Below, in pieces: positions 50,532-59,816 of a DNA stretch of 64,000 nucleotides (position 1 is its first letter; every line of letters starts with the position of its first letter). The stretch is from Fibrobacter succinogenes (lineage in GTDB: Bacteria; Fibrobacterota; Fibrobacteria; Fibrobacterales; Fibrobacteraceae). The position numbers and the translations under genes are program-made. Below the pieces are notes generated by a model. The model was given only the letters and a program-made list of their open reading frames with translations. It ran no database searches and was not told the DNA's origin. The DNA is taken from contig CADAWC010000013.1 of the NCBI GenBank assembly GCA_902791475.1, positions 1-64,000 of the forward strand, given 5' to 3'.

Positions 50532-53500
50532 TTACTTAATCGTCCATGTCTGGTTATTGACGCGGAGGATCTTGCGGCCCTGCACCTGAGCAGAAGCGTT
50601 GAGCACTTCAGAGGGGTTCACCGGGAGCTTTGCACTCCAGACCACGCGCCCCTTCATGTCCATGATCTTAGCCGTTCCACGCTTTGCCATCACAGCGTTC
50701 TGCCAGTTGTTCTTCGGCTGAGCCAGTTGCGGCATCAAACCAATCGGCTTTTCACCAATGATGATGTACAGCGGAACAGTCACATTAAGCTTATCCGGAT
50801 CGCTAGCCTTGACGCCAACAGCGATGATTTGCTTATCCTTGAACTTGACACCTTCATTAGCCTTGACCGTAATAACAGAACCCTTCATCGAAATCGAGAC
50901 ATACTTCAACAAAGCACTTGTTTCATTCGGCGTGAAGGTCAGTTCGTCACCATCGACATCCGTCACAAGCGTATCCAAATCCCACTTGACTTTCCAGTCA
51001 GACTTGTCAGCCACATAGACCGTGTCTTGATGCAACAGCACAGGCTTGTCATTGACCGGAGTAAGCGTGATGCAGAATTCAAAGCTCTTGGAACCAGACT
51101 TCTTGTCCGTAGCCGTCACGACCACATAGGCCTTGCCCGTAGAATCTGGCGCAGAGTTGATTTCAAGAATACCCTTATCCGTAATCTGAACCTTGAGCTT
51201 GCCATCCTTGCTCTTTGCAGAGTAGGTCAGCGGGTCGCCTTCCGGATCCTTGAACCAGGAAGCAATGACCGAGCTCGTGTACTTCAGCGTCTTCGAGGTC
51301 GGGAAATCTTCGGTCATGGTCGTATCGAGAGTGCTGGACTTTACGACAACGGTCGGGAGCAAGTTGCGCTTATCGACCACAATCGTCACAATAGCGGCCT
51401 TGGACTTTGTTCCATTGACAACTGCATAATAACCAAAGTAATCAACACCTTCATAGCCTTCTTCTGGCACATACTTGAAGCTGCCATCCTTACTGAAGGT
51501 CAGTGTACCATGAGCAGGCTTCTGAGCAAGTTCAGCTTCCATACCCTTCGTCACACCTTCAGGATACTTGTCGTTAGCAAGAACACCCTTCTTGGCATCC
51601 ACCGTAAGAGTGCTGTCGTTAAACGTGGTGTACTCGTCCTTTACCGCCTGAGCGACATCCTTCGGAGAAACAAGCTTTGCATAAAGCTTCACGCCGACAG
51701 AATCCTTGCCATCCGACGCATAGAAGAAGATGGTTGCAAGACCCGTTGCGCTAGCCACCGGCTTCAAGGAAATGAAGTAGTTGCTTGCATTCACGCTATC
51801 AACGGTAGCGATAATCTTTGTACCGACAGCCTTGTAGGTAAACTTCTGCGTGCCTTCGGTAACTTCGCGATCCTTAAAGGTCAAGGACTTTGTCGGGATC
51901 TTGATCTGCTTTACGGTATCTTCGTCGAAGTCCATATCGAGAACAAGCGTATCCTTCAGGAATGCACTATCGGCAACCGTTACAGTCGGCTTAGCATTGA
52001 TCGGCATCACGTGGATCACCACAGTAGCCTTGTTACTAATCATCGTATGGTTAGCGGTTTCCACAAGCACATAAGTCAGCGTGTCATCGCCACGGAAATC
52101 CTTTTCCGGAGTATAGACGAACGAACCCAGCTGAGAGAATTCCGTCAACACACCATGCTTGGTAGAATCCACCGGCACAACAAGGAAGTCGTCACCATCA
52201 GGATCCGTGTTCATTGCGGCAAGACCACGGACAATCGGAACAATCAAATCTTCACCTTCGTTTATGGTATAAGATGTATCCACAGCAACAGGTGGTCTAT
52301 TGGCATCCGTGACATTTACAATATACGAGACCTGAACCGCATCAGACAGTCCATCAGATGCATAGACAGCGATAATAATAGATGTATCCTTAGTAACGCT
52401 TGTGACAATTCGGATAGTATCCTTCAAGGACATCTTGCCCATAGGAGTCAAAATTTTGACCAACTTGATGGCAGAAGCATCCAAGGCAACAAAAATACTG
52501 TCATTATCCTCATCGGCGAACAAATCCTTGAGGACGATCTTCATCGTGTCCACTTCAGCCAAATCAATCGTGACGGCATCAACATTGTACGGAGGAAGCA
52601 CGTAAGTGGGCTTGTTTTCGGCAGGCGGATCATCCGGGCATTCCGGGTCACCCGGGCAAACCGGATCAGGACCGGGACCGTCAGCAACAGCCGTAATGAT
52701 AACGTTAAATTGAGCCTTTACAGAAGCACCTTCACTACTCAAAGCAAAGATATTAAGAGCCAAAGCCGTATCGCTTTCAATATTCCTAGAAACAAACACA
52801 AGCGTGTCGGCCAAAGTCGGAGCATCCGCCGGCTTGACCTTCGTCAAGATATTAGCAGGCATCGACGTTGCAATCGTCACGTCTTCATTTTCGCCCGCAG
52901 CAAAGACCTTCGAAAGAGGAATCTTCAAGGAATCCGTTTCCTTGATCGTTACGGTCTGGGCCTTGTTATACGGTTCGAGAACCGAGAGAGACGGCTTTTC
53001 TATGACCGTTTCGCATTCGCCGAGAGAAATGGCAGAAATCGTAATGACGTTTTTATGCCTAGTGGCATCGCTCTCTTCAAAGCTATTGGCATGGCCAGCC
53101 TTATAGCTCATCTGAATGGCTAGCTGTTTAGTCAAGTCCAGCGCGACAGTTGTGCCCCAGCCTGCTTCCTGAGCAAAATTCTGAAAATCGATATATCTGG
53201 AAGTAAATTCCGATGTAGCAGGAAGATCCGTGCCGTAATAATTATAGTCCGTAATCGTAGACTGCTTCAAGTCCAAACGGAACTGGCGATCTGCCTTATA
53301 GGTAACGCAAAGGCCAGAATGAGACGAAAGGTCTACATCGACATCTTGCTTATTGGTCTGTTTCCATGCAAAACCGAAGCCAGCGACACTGTATTGGTCA
53401 GAATTAAGGTCCAATTCCACAGAAAACTGCTTATACCCGTCATCGGTATCGGAAAGGGTCCCCTTTGTATTCGGTTCCGGCTGGGCATAGCTAAACCAGT

Positions 53501-53615
53501 ATGCCGGCTGCATTTGATTGCCCGTTTTCTTGTCAAAACTCCAAACCGTCGTGCCGGCGAAACCCGTCGTCGCGCCAGCCAACGCCATCACCAAAGATAA
53601 CGATAGCGATTTCAT
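50532..53615 (-). CDS. Large secreted protein with cadherin/Ig-like repeats
   Basis: The 1027-aa protein has a signal peptide (M-K-S-L-S-L-S-L-V-M-A-L-A) and an N-terminal beta-sandwich (~22-200) resembling sugar-binding CBM-like modules. Then come tandem ~100-residue domains of the cadherin/VCBS type (N-R-P-P-V-A-V-D-T-S-Y-T, V-L-A-N-D, P-A-H-G-T-L-T-F, E-E-G-Y-E-G-V-D-Y-F-G-Y, P-V-N-D-K-P-V-L). A Pro/Cys-rich linker (P-V-C-P-G-D-P-E-C) divides the first part. The C-terminus resembles a sorting tail (A-K-I-M-D-M-K-G-R-V-V-W). Domain type and length suggest a surface adhesin or polysaccharide-binding stalk. AGAGGAG precedes the ATG. Confidence 0.78.
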   Translation of the reverse strand: MKSLSLSLVMALAGATTGFAGTTVWSFDKKTGNQMQPAYWFSYAQPEPNTKGTLSDTDDGYKQFSVELDLNSDQYSVAGFGFAWKQTNKQDVDVDLSSHSGLCVTYKADRQFRLDLKQSTITDYNYYGTDLPATSEFTSRYIDFQNFAQEAGWGTTVALDLTKQLAIQMSYKAGHANSFEESDATRHKNVITISAISLGECETVIEKPSLSVLEPYNKAQTVTIKETDSLKIPLSKVFAAGENEDVTIATSMPANILTKVKPADAPTLADTLVFVSRNIESDTALALNIFALSSEGASVKAQFNVIITAVADGPGPDPVCPGDPECPDDPPAENKPTYVLPPYNVDAVTIDLAEVDTMKIVLKDLFADEDNDSIFVALDASAIKLVKILTPMGKMSLKDTIRIVTSVTKDTSIIIAVYASDGLSDAVQVSYIVNVTDANRPPVAVDTSYTINEGEDLIVPIVRGLAAMNTDPDGDDFLVVPVDSTKHGVLTEFSQLGSFVYTPEKDFRGDDTLTYVLVETANHTMISNKATVVIHVMPINAKPTVTVADSAFLKDTLVLDMDFDEDTVKQIKIPTKSLTFKDREVTEGTQKFTYKAVGTKIIATVDSVNASNYFISLKPVASATGLATIFFYASDGKDSVGVKLYAKLVSPKDVAQAVKDEYTTFNDSTLTVDAKKGVLANDKYPEGVTKGMEAELAQKPAHGTLTFSKDGSFKYVPEEGYEGVDYFGYYAVVNGTKSKAAIVTIVVDKRNLLPTVVVKSSTLDTTMTEDFPTSKTLKYTSSVIASWFKDPEGDPLTYSAKSKDGKLKVQITDKGILEINSAPDSTGKAYVVVTATDKKSGSKSFEFCITLTPVNDKPVLLHQDTVYVADKSDWKVKWDLDTLVTDVDGDELTFTPNETSALLKYVSISMKGSVITVKANEGVKFKDKQIIAVGVKASDPDKLNVTVPLYIIIGEKPIGLMPQLAQPKNNWQNAVMAKRGTAKIMDMKGRVVWSAKLPVNPSEVLNASAQVQGRKILRVNNQTWTIK

Positions 53616-53707
53616 TATAAAAACTCCTCTAAGATTTCAACACCAAGACCCATCAGGATAAATCTATATTATCCCGTGAGCTTTGTCACTAGGGGAGCAA
53701 AAAAAAA

Positions 53708-55558
53708 TCATCCCAAATTGTCAAGGGCTTCGAAGCGCTCGTAGGCCTGTTCGAGCAAAGCCTCGTCATCGGCAATCTTTTTCTGGAGTTCCACGATGAG
53801 GGTCGCGTTCGTGTAGACCTCGGGCTTGGAAAGTTCCAGCTGGTAGTCGGCAATTTCCTTTTCGAGCTTTTCGATTTTTTCGGGGAGGGCGGCGTATTCG
53901 CGCTCCTCGTTGTAGCTGCGCTTTTTCTTTTTCGCGGGCACGGGGGACGCAGAGGCGGCGCCAGCGTTAGAGCGGGCGAGCTTTTCGGCTTCGCGTTCGG
54001 CGGCCAGGCGGGCGGCCTGGGCGGCTTCCTTGTCGCGAATCTTCTTGTTTGCCTCGTAATCGGAATAACCGCCGACCGCTTCAAAGACGTGGCCACCCTC
54101 TTCGATGGCGAGGATGCCGGTCGCCACGGAGTCGAGGAAGGCACGGTCATGACTGACAGTCAGGACGGTGCCGTTATAGTCGGCCAAAAGTTCTGCCAAA
54201 AGGTCGAGGGTTTCCATGTCCAAGTCGTTCGTCGGTTCGTCAAGCACCAAGACGTTGCTCGGGTGGCTAAAGAGGCACGCGAGCAAAAGGCGGTTGCGTT
54301 CGCCACCGCTAAGCGCACTAATCGGGCCGCGGGCACGGCCTGCCGAGAACAAGAAGTCTTGCAAATAACTTAACACATGGCGCTTGACGCCGTTCAGCGT
54401 GATATAGGCCTGGCCATCACCGATATTCTCGATGAGCGACTTGTCTTCGCGCAGGCGGGTGCGCATCTGGTCGAAATAGGCAATATGGAGGTTACTGCCC
54501 AAACGCACTTCACCCGATTCCGGCTGGAGTTCGCCCAAAATCAGGCGCAAAAGCGTCGTCTTGCCGGAGCCATTCGGCCCCACAATGCCAATGCGGTCGC
54601 CACGGCTGATTTCAGTCGAGAGGTCGTTAATGAGCGGGCTCCCGTCATAGGAATAGCTCACGTTCTTGAGACGCGCGACGAGGCGCCCGGAACGGTCGGC
54701 TTCCGTAATCTGCATGTTCACATTGCCTGTACGGGAGCGGCGGGCCGCGCGTTCTTCGCGCATTTTAATCAAGGCGCGGACTCGCCCCTCGTTGCGCGTA
54801 CGGCGTGCCTGGATGCCCTTGCGGATCCAGACTTCTTCTTCGGCCAATTTCTTATCGAAAAGTGCATTCGCCTTTTCTTCTTCGGCAAGCGCCTGGTCCC
54901 TGAACTGCACAAACTTGTCGTACGGGAAATCCCAACTGCGCACACGGCCACGGTCGAGTTCAAAAATGCGGGTTGCCGTACGGCGTACAAAAGCACGGTC
55001 ATGGCTCACGAACATCACCGCACAAGAAAGGCGCGTCACAATCCCTTCCAGCCACTGGATCGCGGGAATGTCCAAATGGTTCGTCGGTTCGTCGAGCAAA
55101 AGCAAGTCCGGGTCCTCGGCCACGGCACGCGCAAAAAGCACACGGCGCTTCTGGCCACCGCTCAAGCTATCGTAAGGCGCATCCGCATCAATGCCCGTCT
55201 TCCCGAGAATCGCTTCGGCAGTTGCATTGTGCGCACCATCGTCCAGAACCTTCTTTGAAATCACGGAACCACCGCTCACCACCGTAACGCGCCCCATCAC
55301 AATGTCGCGGACAGTCCCATCGAGATGCGCCGGAATTTCCTGAATCATGCGGGAGACTTTAAGCCCCGTCTTCTTGACGATTTCGCCGGAATTCGCTTCC
55401 ATCTCGCCGGTCAGCACCTTCAAAAGCGTACTCTTACCCTCGCCGTTACGGCCGACAAGGCAAATACGGTCTCCCGCCTCGATATCAAACGAGACATTAT
55501 CCAAAAGCGGCGGACCGCCAAAACGCAGCAAAATATTCTGAACCGACAAAATGGGCAT
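53708..55558 (-). CDS. uup: ABC-F family ATPase (Uup-like)
   Basis: The 616-aa protein has two ABC domains and no membrane helices: Walker A G-R-N-G-E-G-K-S-T and G-P-N-G-S-G-K-T-T, signatures L-S-G-G-Q-K-R-R and L-S-G-G-E-R-N-R, and Walker B D-L-L-L-L-D-E-P-T and V-L-V-L-D-E-P-T. The linker between them is charged. The C-terminal ~80 residues form a coiled coil (I-E-K-L-E-K-E-I-A-D), as in Uup. These proteins act on ribosomes or DNA repair; the start at 55558 has AAGGG upstream. Confidence 0.87.
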   Translation of the reverse strand: MPILSVQNILLRFGGPPLLDNVSFDIEAGDRICLVGRNGEGKSTLLKVLTGEMEANSGEIVKKTGLKVSRMIQEIPAHLDGTVRDIVMGRVTVVSGGSVISKKVLDDGAHNATAEAILGKTGIDADAPYDSLSGGQKRRVLFARAVAEDPDLLLLDEPTNHLDIPAIQWLEGIVTRLSCAVMFVSHDRAFVRRTATRIFELDRGRVRSWDFPYDKFVQFRDQALAEEEKANALFDKKLAEEEVWIRKGIQARRTRNEGRVRALIKMREERAARRSRTGNVNMQITEADRSGRLVARLKNVSYSYDGSPLINDLSTEISRGDRIGIVGPNGSGKTTLLRLILGELQPESGEVRLGSNLHIAYFDQMRTRLREDKSLIENIGDGQAYITLNGVKRHVLSYLQDFLFSAGRARGPISALSGGERNRLLLACLFSHPSNVLVLDEPTNDLDMETLDLLAELLADYNGTVLTVSHDRAFLDSVATGILAIEEGGHVFEAVGGYSDYEANKKIRDKEAAQAARLAAEREAEKLARSNAGAASASPVPAKKKKRSYNEEREYAALPEKIEKLEKEIADYQLELSKPEVYTNATLIVELQKKIADDEALLEQAYERFEALDNLG

Positions 55559-55632
55559 AAACAAACCCTTCTATAAATACTTTTTCCCATTGAAAAATAG
55601 AAAAAACGTTTAATTATCTAAATTTGAGCGAA

Positions 55633-56760
55633 ATGCGTTTCTTGACCCAAAAGCTATTGACTCTAGCGGCCATCGCTGCACCTGCATTTGCAGAGGCAGA
55701 AACCACCGTGCCAAGCCTAGCGGATACAACCGCCACCGTGAGCGATTCAACGGATGACTTCCAACGTCTTTCGGTAGTTCCCATTCTTGGCTACACCGAA
55801 GAGACTCAGTACCAATTTGGCGCCATGGCGATAGTCTTCTTCAAGCCCGAGTTCGAAGGCGGCAAAGCCTCGGAACTGGACCTCTCATTCTATGGGACAT
55901 CGCGCAAGCAATTCACAAGTTCCGTTTCACCCAAGTTCTACTTTTTAAACGAGCTCATCTCGGGCGTGGTAGACCTTCACTATGAGGATTGGGTCGGCAA
56001 CTACTTTGGTCAGGGCAATAACCCCGACATTAACGACTTCTACAAGTTCGACCGCAAAACATTCTACTTCACCTCCCTAGTCAAGACAAACTTTGGCACA
56101 AAGCAGTGGCTAAAGGATTTCCGTTACGGGATGTTTTTTGAATTCAACAAAACCAATATCGATTTCAACTACCATTACCACGGAAACATCGAGCGCCCCG
56201 AAAAAATGAATGGCTGGCGAAACGGTATCGGTTACCACTTGTCTATCGACGCCCGCGACAACACCAACTGGGCAAGGCACGGCTACCTCGTCCAGTGGGG
56301 GCACTACTTTTATAACAAAGGAATGGGCGACTACGACTACACCCATCAGGAACTCGATGTCCGCGGTTATACAGAATTCATCTGGAATACATCCATGGCA
56401 TACGGCTTCCTCTGGCAGCGCGTAGACGGGAACGCCCCCTTTGACAAGCTTGCCGGTTCAGATGGCCTTAAGCGCTTCCGTGGTGTCGAAAAGAACTACT
56501 TCTATGGTAACCAGGCCATATTCCTGCAAATGGAATTCCGCAAAAAACTGTTCTGGCGACTCGCCGGGGATATCTTCTTCGAAGGCGGAAAGACAGGCGA
56601 TTACTTTAGTGACCTTATGCGTAACAAGTGGCACAAGAGCATAGGCTTCGGGGGGAGGTTCGCCCTCAACCAGAAAGAAAACTTGTACGCACGCTGTGAA
56701 TTTTCATGGGTCGATTTCAAGCACCTCGGCATGACGATGTACGTCCGCGATGCGTTTTAG
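55633..56760 (+). CDS. Outer-membrane beta-barrel protein, BamA/surface-antigen type
   Basis: The 375-aa protein has a signal peptide (A-A-I-A-A-P-A-F-A) and a barrel that begins near residue 50. Repeated aromatic/Gly strand patterns (Y-G-M-F-F-E-F-N, S-I-D-A-R-D-N-T-N-W-A-R-H-G-Y, R-G-V-E-K-N-Y-F-Y-G-N) resemble the Omp85/BamA C-terminal domain without POTRA repeats. It ends ...R-D-A-F. It could be a single-domain patatin-associated or TamA-like barrel; no partner is adjacent. The start at 55633 has no strong ribosome-binding site. Confidence 0.75.
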   Translation: MRFLTQKLLTLAAIAAPAFAEAETTVPSLADTTATVSDSTDDFQRLSVVPILGYTEETQYQFGAMAIVFFKPEFEGGKASELDLSFYGTSRKQFTSSVSPKFYFLNELISGVVDLHYEDWVGNYFGQGNNPDINDFYKFDRKTFYFTSLVKTNFGTKQWLKDFRYGMFFEFNKTNIDFNYHYHGNIERPEKMNGWRNGIGYHLSIDARDNTNWARHGYLVQWGHYFYNKGMGDYDYTHQELDVRGYTEFIWNTSMAYGFLWQRVDGNAPFDKLAGSDGLKRFRGVEKNYFYGNQAIFLQMEFRKKLFWRLAGDIFFEGGKTGDYFSDLMRNKWHKSIGFGGRFALNQKENLYARCEFSWVDFKHLGMTMYVRDAF

Positions 56761-56872
56761 GTTACAGGTTATAGGTATTAGAATTAGTATCATGCACTTT
56801 GTGCATACTATTATAGGGCGGCTTCGCCGCGATTATTAACCTGAAACCTAACTCCTAAAACCTAACACCTCT
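56758..56872. repeat. Word-array element (AGGTTATAGG / CCTAACACC)
   Basis: TAGGTTACAGGTTATAGGTATTAG, then two hairpins (ATGCAC-TTT-GTGCAT and GCGGC-TTC-GCCGC), then AACCTGAAACCTAACTCC and AAACCTAACACC. The arms are inverted word copies around nested hairpins. Confidence 0.6.
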
Positions 56873-56883
56873 CTCGTCTAAAC

Positions 56884-56918
56884 AAAAAAGCGGACGCAAA
56901 CCCAAGGTCTGCATCCGC
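56884..56918 (-). terminator. Terminator of nuoA
   Basis: On the minus strand, GCGGATGCAGA / TTTGCGTCCGC stem (imperfect) followed by six T. Confidence 0.65.
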
Positions 56919-56951
56919 CATTTTGAGATAGAATAATCAACGGTTTAAGGA

Positions 56952-57344
56952 TTAGTCCTTAACGCTGTTCCAGTCCAACACACCCTTCTTCAAGAGGTAG
57001 ATGTAACCGGCTTCGAGAATCAGGAGGAAGCCAAGGAGGATGAACAGCAATTCCCAGCCGCCAGCGAGGAACTGGATGGTCCAGGGATAAATAAAGGCGA
57101 CTTCGAGGTCAAACACCAAGAAGAGCATTGCCACCATGTAGTACTTCACCGGATAGCGTTCGTTGGCCGTACCAGAAACGTGAGCAAGGCCACATTCGTA
57201 AGCAGAACCCTTAATAATGGTGTGCTTGATCTTGCCCGGGTGCAAAACCCAGTTGGCGACAAGAAGAACTGTGGGGATGCAAAGAGCCATGATCACGAGA
57301 ATCGTCATGGCGAAGGTGGTGTCGAAAATTTCAACATTGCTCAT
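56952..57344 (-). CDS. nuoA: NADH-quinone oxidoreductase subunit A, solitary
   Basis: From the ATG at 57344 (TTTGGAAT upstream) the protein is 130 aa with three membrane helices. It has the NuoA/ND3 motifs Y-E-C-G-L and R-Y-P-V-K-Y-Y-M-V-A-M-L-F-L-V-F-D-L-E-V-A-F-I-Y-P-W (read in parts), the most conserved region of this complex I subunit. NuoA normally heads a nuoA-N operon; here a terminator and a repeat follow and no nuoB is in the window. The start is 69 bases from a divergent lipoprotein gene. Confidence 0.9.
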   Translation of the reverse strand: MSNVEIFDTTFAMTILVIMALCIPTVLLVANWVLHPGKIKHTIIKGSAYECGLAHVSGTANERYPVKYYMVAMLFLVFDLEVAFIYPWTIQFLAGGWELLFILLGFLLILEAGYIYLLKKGVLDWNSVKD

Positions 57345-57413
57345 AGTGATTCCAAAGATAGTAAAAAAGTTTTTGCTACAGCAAACCATTTTTGTAAACT
57401 ATATTTGGTAATC

Positions 57414-58316
57414 ATGAAGAAAAATCTCCTTTCTTTCGTTCTTATAGGGGCCTCCACCCTCTTTTTGGGCTGTTCGGACGATCCAAGTCCGGTAGCACCG
57501 ATTATTTCCGAAGGATCTTCCTCGTCCACAACACCAAGTCTTTCCTCCGGCTCTCAACAAAGCGTTTCCTCCTCCACTGTCGTCATCGGCATCAGAGACA
57601 CGACTGAAAAACACCAAACGGTAACTGTTCCCAGCCAGTCGAGCATCCAGCACCCCGACATGGTCGACGAAAGTCAAACGTTCTGCATTTGGACCTCCGG
57701 TTGCGAAGCCACGGTAAAGCCGCGTTCATCATCCTCCAAGGCAGCTCCGGTCGCAAAGAGTTCCTCTAGCAATGGCGGTATCACCATCGACACGCCCGAA
57801 AACAAGGAACCCGTTGTCCAAGGTCTCAAGATGACCGACACGCGCGACAACCAGACCTACAACCTTATTCAAGTTGGCACAAAACTCTGGATGGCACAGG
57901 ACATCAATTACGCCATCGCGAACAGCGAATGCTACAACGAATCCGACGCCAACTGCGCTACCAACGGAAGACTTTACACATTCAACGGCGCCCAGAAGGC
58001 ATGCCCGACCGGTTGGAGAATCCCGACCAGGGAAGAAGCACAAGCTGCACTCGACGACGAGTCCATGCCTTGGAGCTATAGCGGACGTTGCAAGGACGGC
58101 GACTGCAACTTCATGGGCGACATGGGTTTCCACTGGACATCCGGCACCCCGGAATCCGGCGACAAGAAATTCGACGAAAACGGCGGCACAAGCGGAGCTC
58201 TCATTATCGTGGAGAAATCTCCTGAATACGTCAAGGACAAGGAAGGCGAAGACAGATTGTTCTTCCAGGTCGATTCCAAGACGAAACGCTTCAGCGTCCG
58301 TTGCGTCCAAGAATAA
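57414..58316 (+). CDS. FISUMP-domain lipoprotein (Fibrobacter major paralogous domain)
   Basis: The ATG at 57414 gives a 300-aa protein with a lipobox L-F-L-G-C (Cys ~20), Ser-rich linkers (~30-60 and ~105-125) and a C-terminal FISUMP domain (~145-300): L-W-M-A-Q-D-I-N-Y, then G-R-L-Y-T-F-N-G-A-Q-K-A-C-P-T-G-W-R-I-P and F-H-W-T-S-G. This domain is a hallmark of Fibrobacter genomes, with many surface paralogues. Function is unknown. The longer open frame overlaps nuoA antisense and was rejected. A good terminator follows. Confidence 0.88.
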   Translation: MKKNLLSFVLIGASTLFLGCSDDPSPVAPIISEGSSSSTTPSLSSGSQQSVSSSTVVIGIRDTTEKHQTVTVPSQSSIQHPDMVDESQTFCIWTSGCEATVKPRSSSSKAAPVAKSSSSNGGITIDTPENKEPVVQGLKMTDTRDNQTYNLIQVGTKLWMAQDINYAIANSECYNESDANCATNGRLYTFNGAQKACPTGWRIPTREEAQAALDDESMPWSYSGRCKDGDCNFMGDMGFHWTSGTPESGDKKFDENGGTSGALIIVEKSPEYVKDKEGEDRLFFQVDSKTKRFSVRCVQE

Positions 58317-58339
58317 AAACGAATTTCCTCCTTACAATA

Positions 58340-58366
58340 AAGACTCCGCGCGAGCGGAGTCTTTTC
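58340..58366 (+). terminator. Rho-independent terminator of the FISUMP lipoprotein gene
   Basis: AAGACTCCGC / GCGGAGTCTT ten-base perfect stem with a four-base loop; the T run after it is short (TTCC). Confidence 0.7.
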
Positions 58367-58412
58367 CGTTTTCCACAAGAACCGCCTCCTCAACTTTACT
58401 AAATTCCCTCTT

Positions 58413-59816
58413 ATGCTACGTTCAAAGTACCAGATGCTCACGGATTCACTTTCCGAGAACATTTTCAAGACGAGGACCCAGGCAAACCCCATTATGCTGG
58501 TGGTGCTCGCCTATCTTCTACTCATTGCAATTGGCACCGGGCTTTTAAGTCTTCCCGTATCGACTACCCGTCCCATAGATTTTATCGAAGCATTTTTCAC
58601 ATCGATGTCAGCCGTCTGCGTCACCGGGCTTTCCGTTGTCGATATTTCTTCTACATATACAGATACAGGCCACTGGTTCATCATCGTCCTCATGCAGCTT
58701 GGCGGACTCGGCATCATGACCGCATCTACGACACTTATCTTGCTTGCCGGCATGCACCCAGGATTTAGCCACCAGTCCGTATTCTTCTCCGAATTTACGC
58801 AAGAAGGAAACATCGACGCAGGCCGCATCCTCCGTGCCGTGATCCCCTTTACGCTTGTCCTTGAACTCATCGGCGGCATCGTCTACTTCACGCAGTTCGA
58901 ATCGATGGAAATGTACGACCGCATCTTATGCTCCGTTTTCCAGGCGGTCAGCTCGTTCTGCGGTGTGGGCTTTACGTTGTTCCCCGATTCGCTTGTAAGC
59001 TTCCAATACAACCCTGTCATGAACATCACCACATGCATCCTCGTGCTGGCAGGCGGTTTCGGATTTTTGGCCATTGCAGAACTGCGCTACATCTTCGACT
59101 TTAACCACAAGGAAATCCGCCGAGTTTCATTACACACACGAATCGCAACTTACGGCACAATCATCGTCATCCTCGCAAGCATTCTCGTCTTCTCGTTCAC
59201 CGAATGGAACAACCTCTTTAGCGGACACACCATAGGCGAGAACGCGCAATCCGTATTTTTCATGGCATTCTCAAGCCGTACGGCAGGGCTCAACTCCGTA
59301 AACATCCCCGACCTCACGCAGGCATCGCTATTCTTCTTTATTATCATCATGTTCATCGGCGCAAACCCGGGTAGCTGTGGTGGCGGCATCAAGATTACGA
59401 CCGCAGCAGTCATCGGGCTTTTGGGCATAAACAGGCTGCTTGGCAGGGAAAAGACCCAGGTCATGGGACGCACCATCCCAAACAACACCGTTGATAAGGC
59501 CATTCGAATTTTCGTCGTTGCCATAGTCGTGATTGCAGCGGCAACGCTCATCCTCCTCTGTACCGAAATCCCCACAGGCACCGCTTACTCCGCCAATAGC
59601 TCCCCGTTCCTCAAAATTCTGTTCGAAGTTGTGAGCGCGTATGCCACATGCGGACTCTCGATGGGACTCACCGAAGAACTCTCCACGGTCGGGAAAATCG
59701 TCATCTGCTGCGTGATGTTCATCGGGCGAATGGGCCCGTTGTTCCTGATTTCGGCCGTCGCAGGCAAGCTCCAGGACACCGCCTATTACGCCGAAGAAGA
59801 CATTATGGTGGGGTAG
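58413..59816 (+). CDS. ktrB: Potassium uptake protein, KtrB/TrkH family
   Basis: The 467-aa protein has about ten hydrophobic segments in four M1-P-M2 repeats, with pore signatures S-A-V-C-V-T-G-L-S, S-F-C-G-V-G-F-T, S-S-R-T-A-G-L-N and Y-A-T-C-G-L-S-M. This is a KtrB/TrkH-type potassium channel subunit. It precedes a cytoplasmic RCK gene (KtrA) by 133 bases, separated by a word-array element. TrkH versus KtrB is not settled, but the pairing with a short KtrA favours KtrB. An in-frame ATG at 58434 is an alternative start. Confidence 0.88.
   Translation: MLRSKYQMLTDSLSENIFKTRTQANPIMLVVLAYLLLIAIGTGLLSLPVSTTRPIDFIEAFFTSMSAVCVTGLSVVDISSTYTDTGHWFIIVLMQLGGLGIMTASTTLILLAGMHPGFSHQSVFFSEFTQEGNIDAGRILRAVIPFTLVLELIGGIVYFTQFESMEMYDRILCSVFQAVSSFCGVGFTLFPDSLVSFQYNPVMNITTCILVLAGGFGFLAIAELRYIFDFNHKEIRRVSLHTRIATYGTIIVILASILVFSFTEWNNLFSGHTIGENAQSVFFMAFSSRTAGLNSVNIPDLTQASLFFFIIIMFIGANPGSCGGGIKITTAAVIGLLGINRLLGREKTQVMGRTIPNNTVDKAIRIFVVAIVVIAAATLILLCTEIPTGTAYSANSSPFLKILFEVVSAYATCGLSMGLTEELSTVGKIVICCVMFIGRMGPLFLISAVAGKLQDTAYYAEEDIMVG

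Noticed and set aside
50727..53123. Long plus-strand frame opposite the cadherin-like gene
   Set aside because: Shadow frame with no start signal or domain; the minus-strand gene has a signal peptide and domain repeats.
57180..57413. N-terminal extension of the FISUMP lipoprotein
   Set aside because: It is antisense to nuoA, and a lipoprotein signal begins at 57414.
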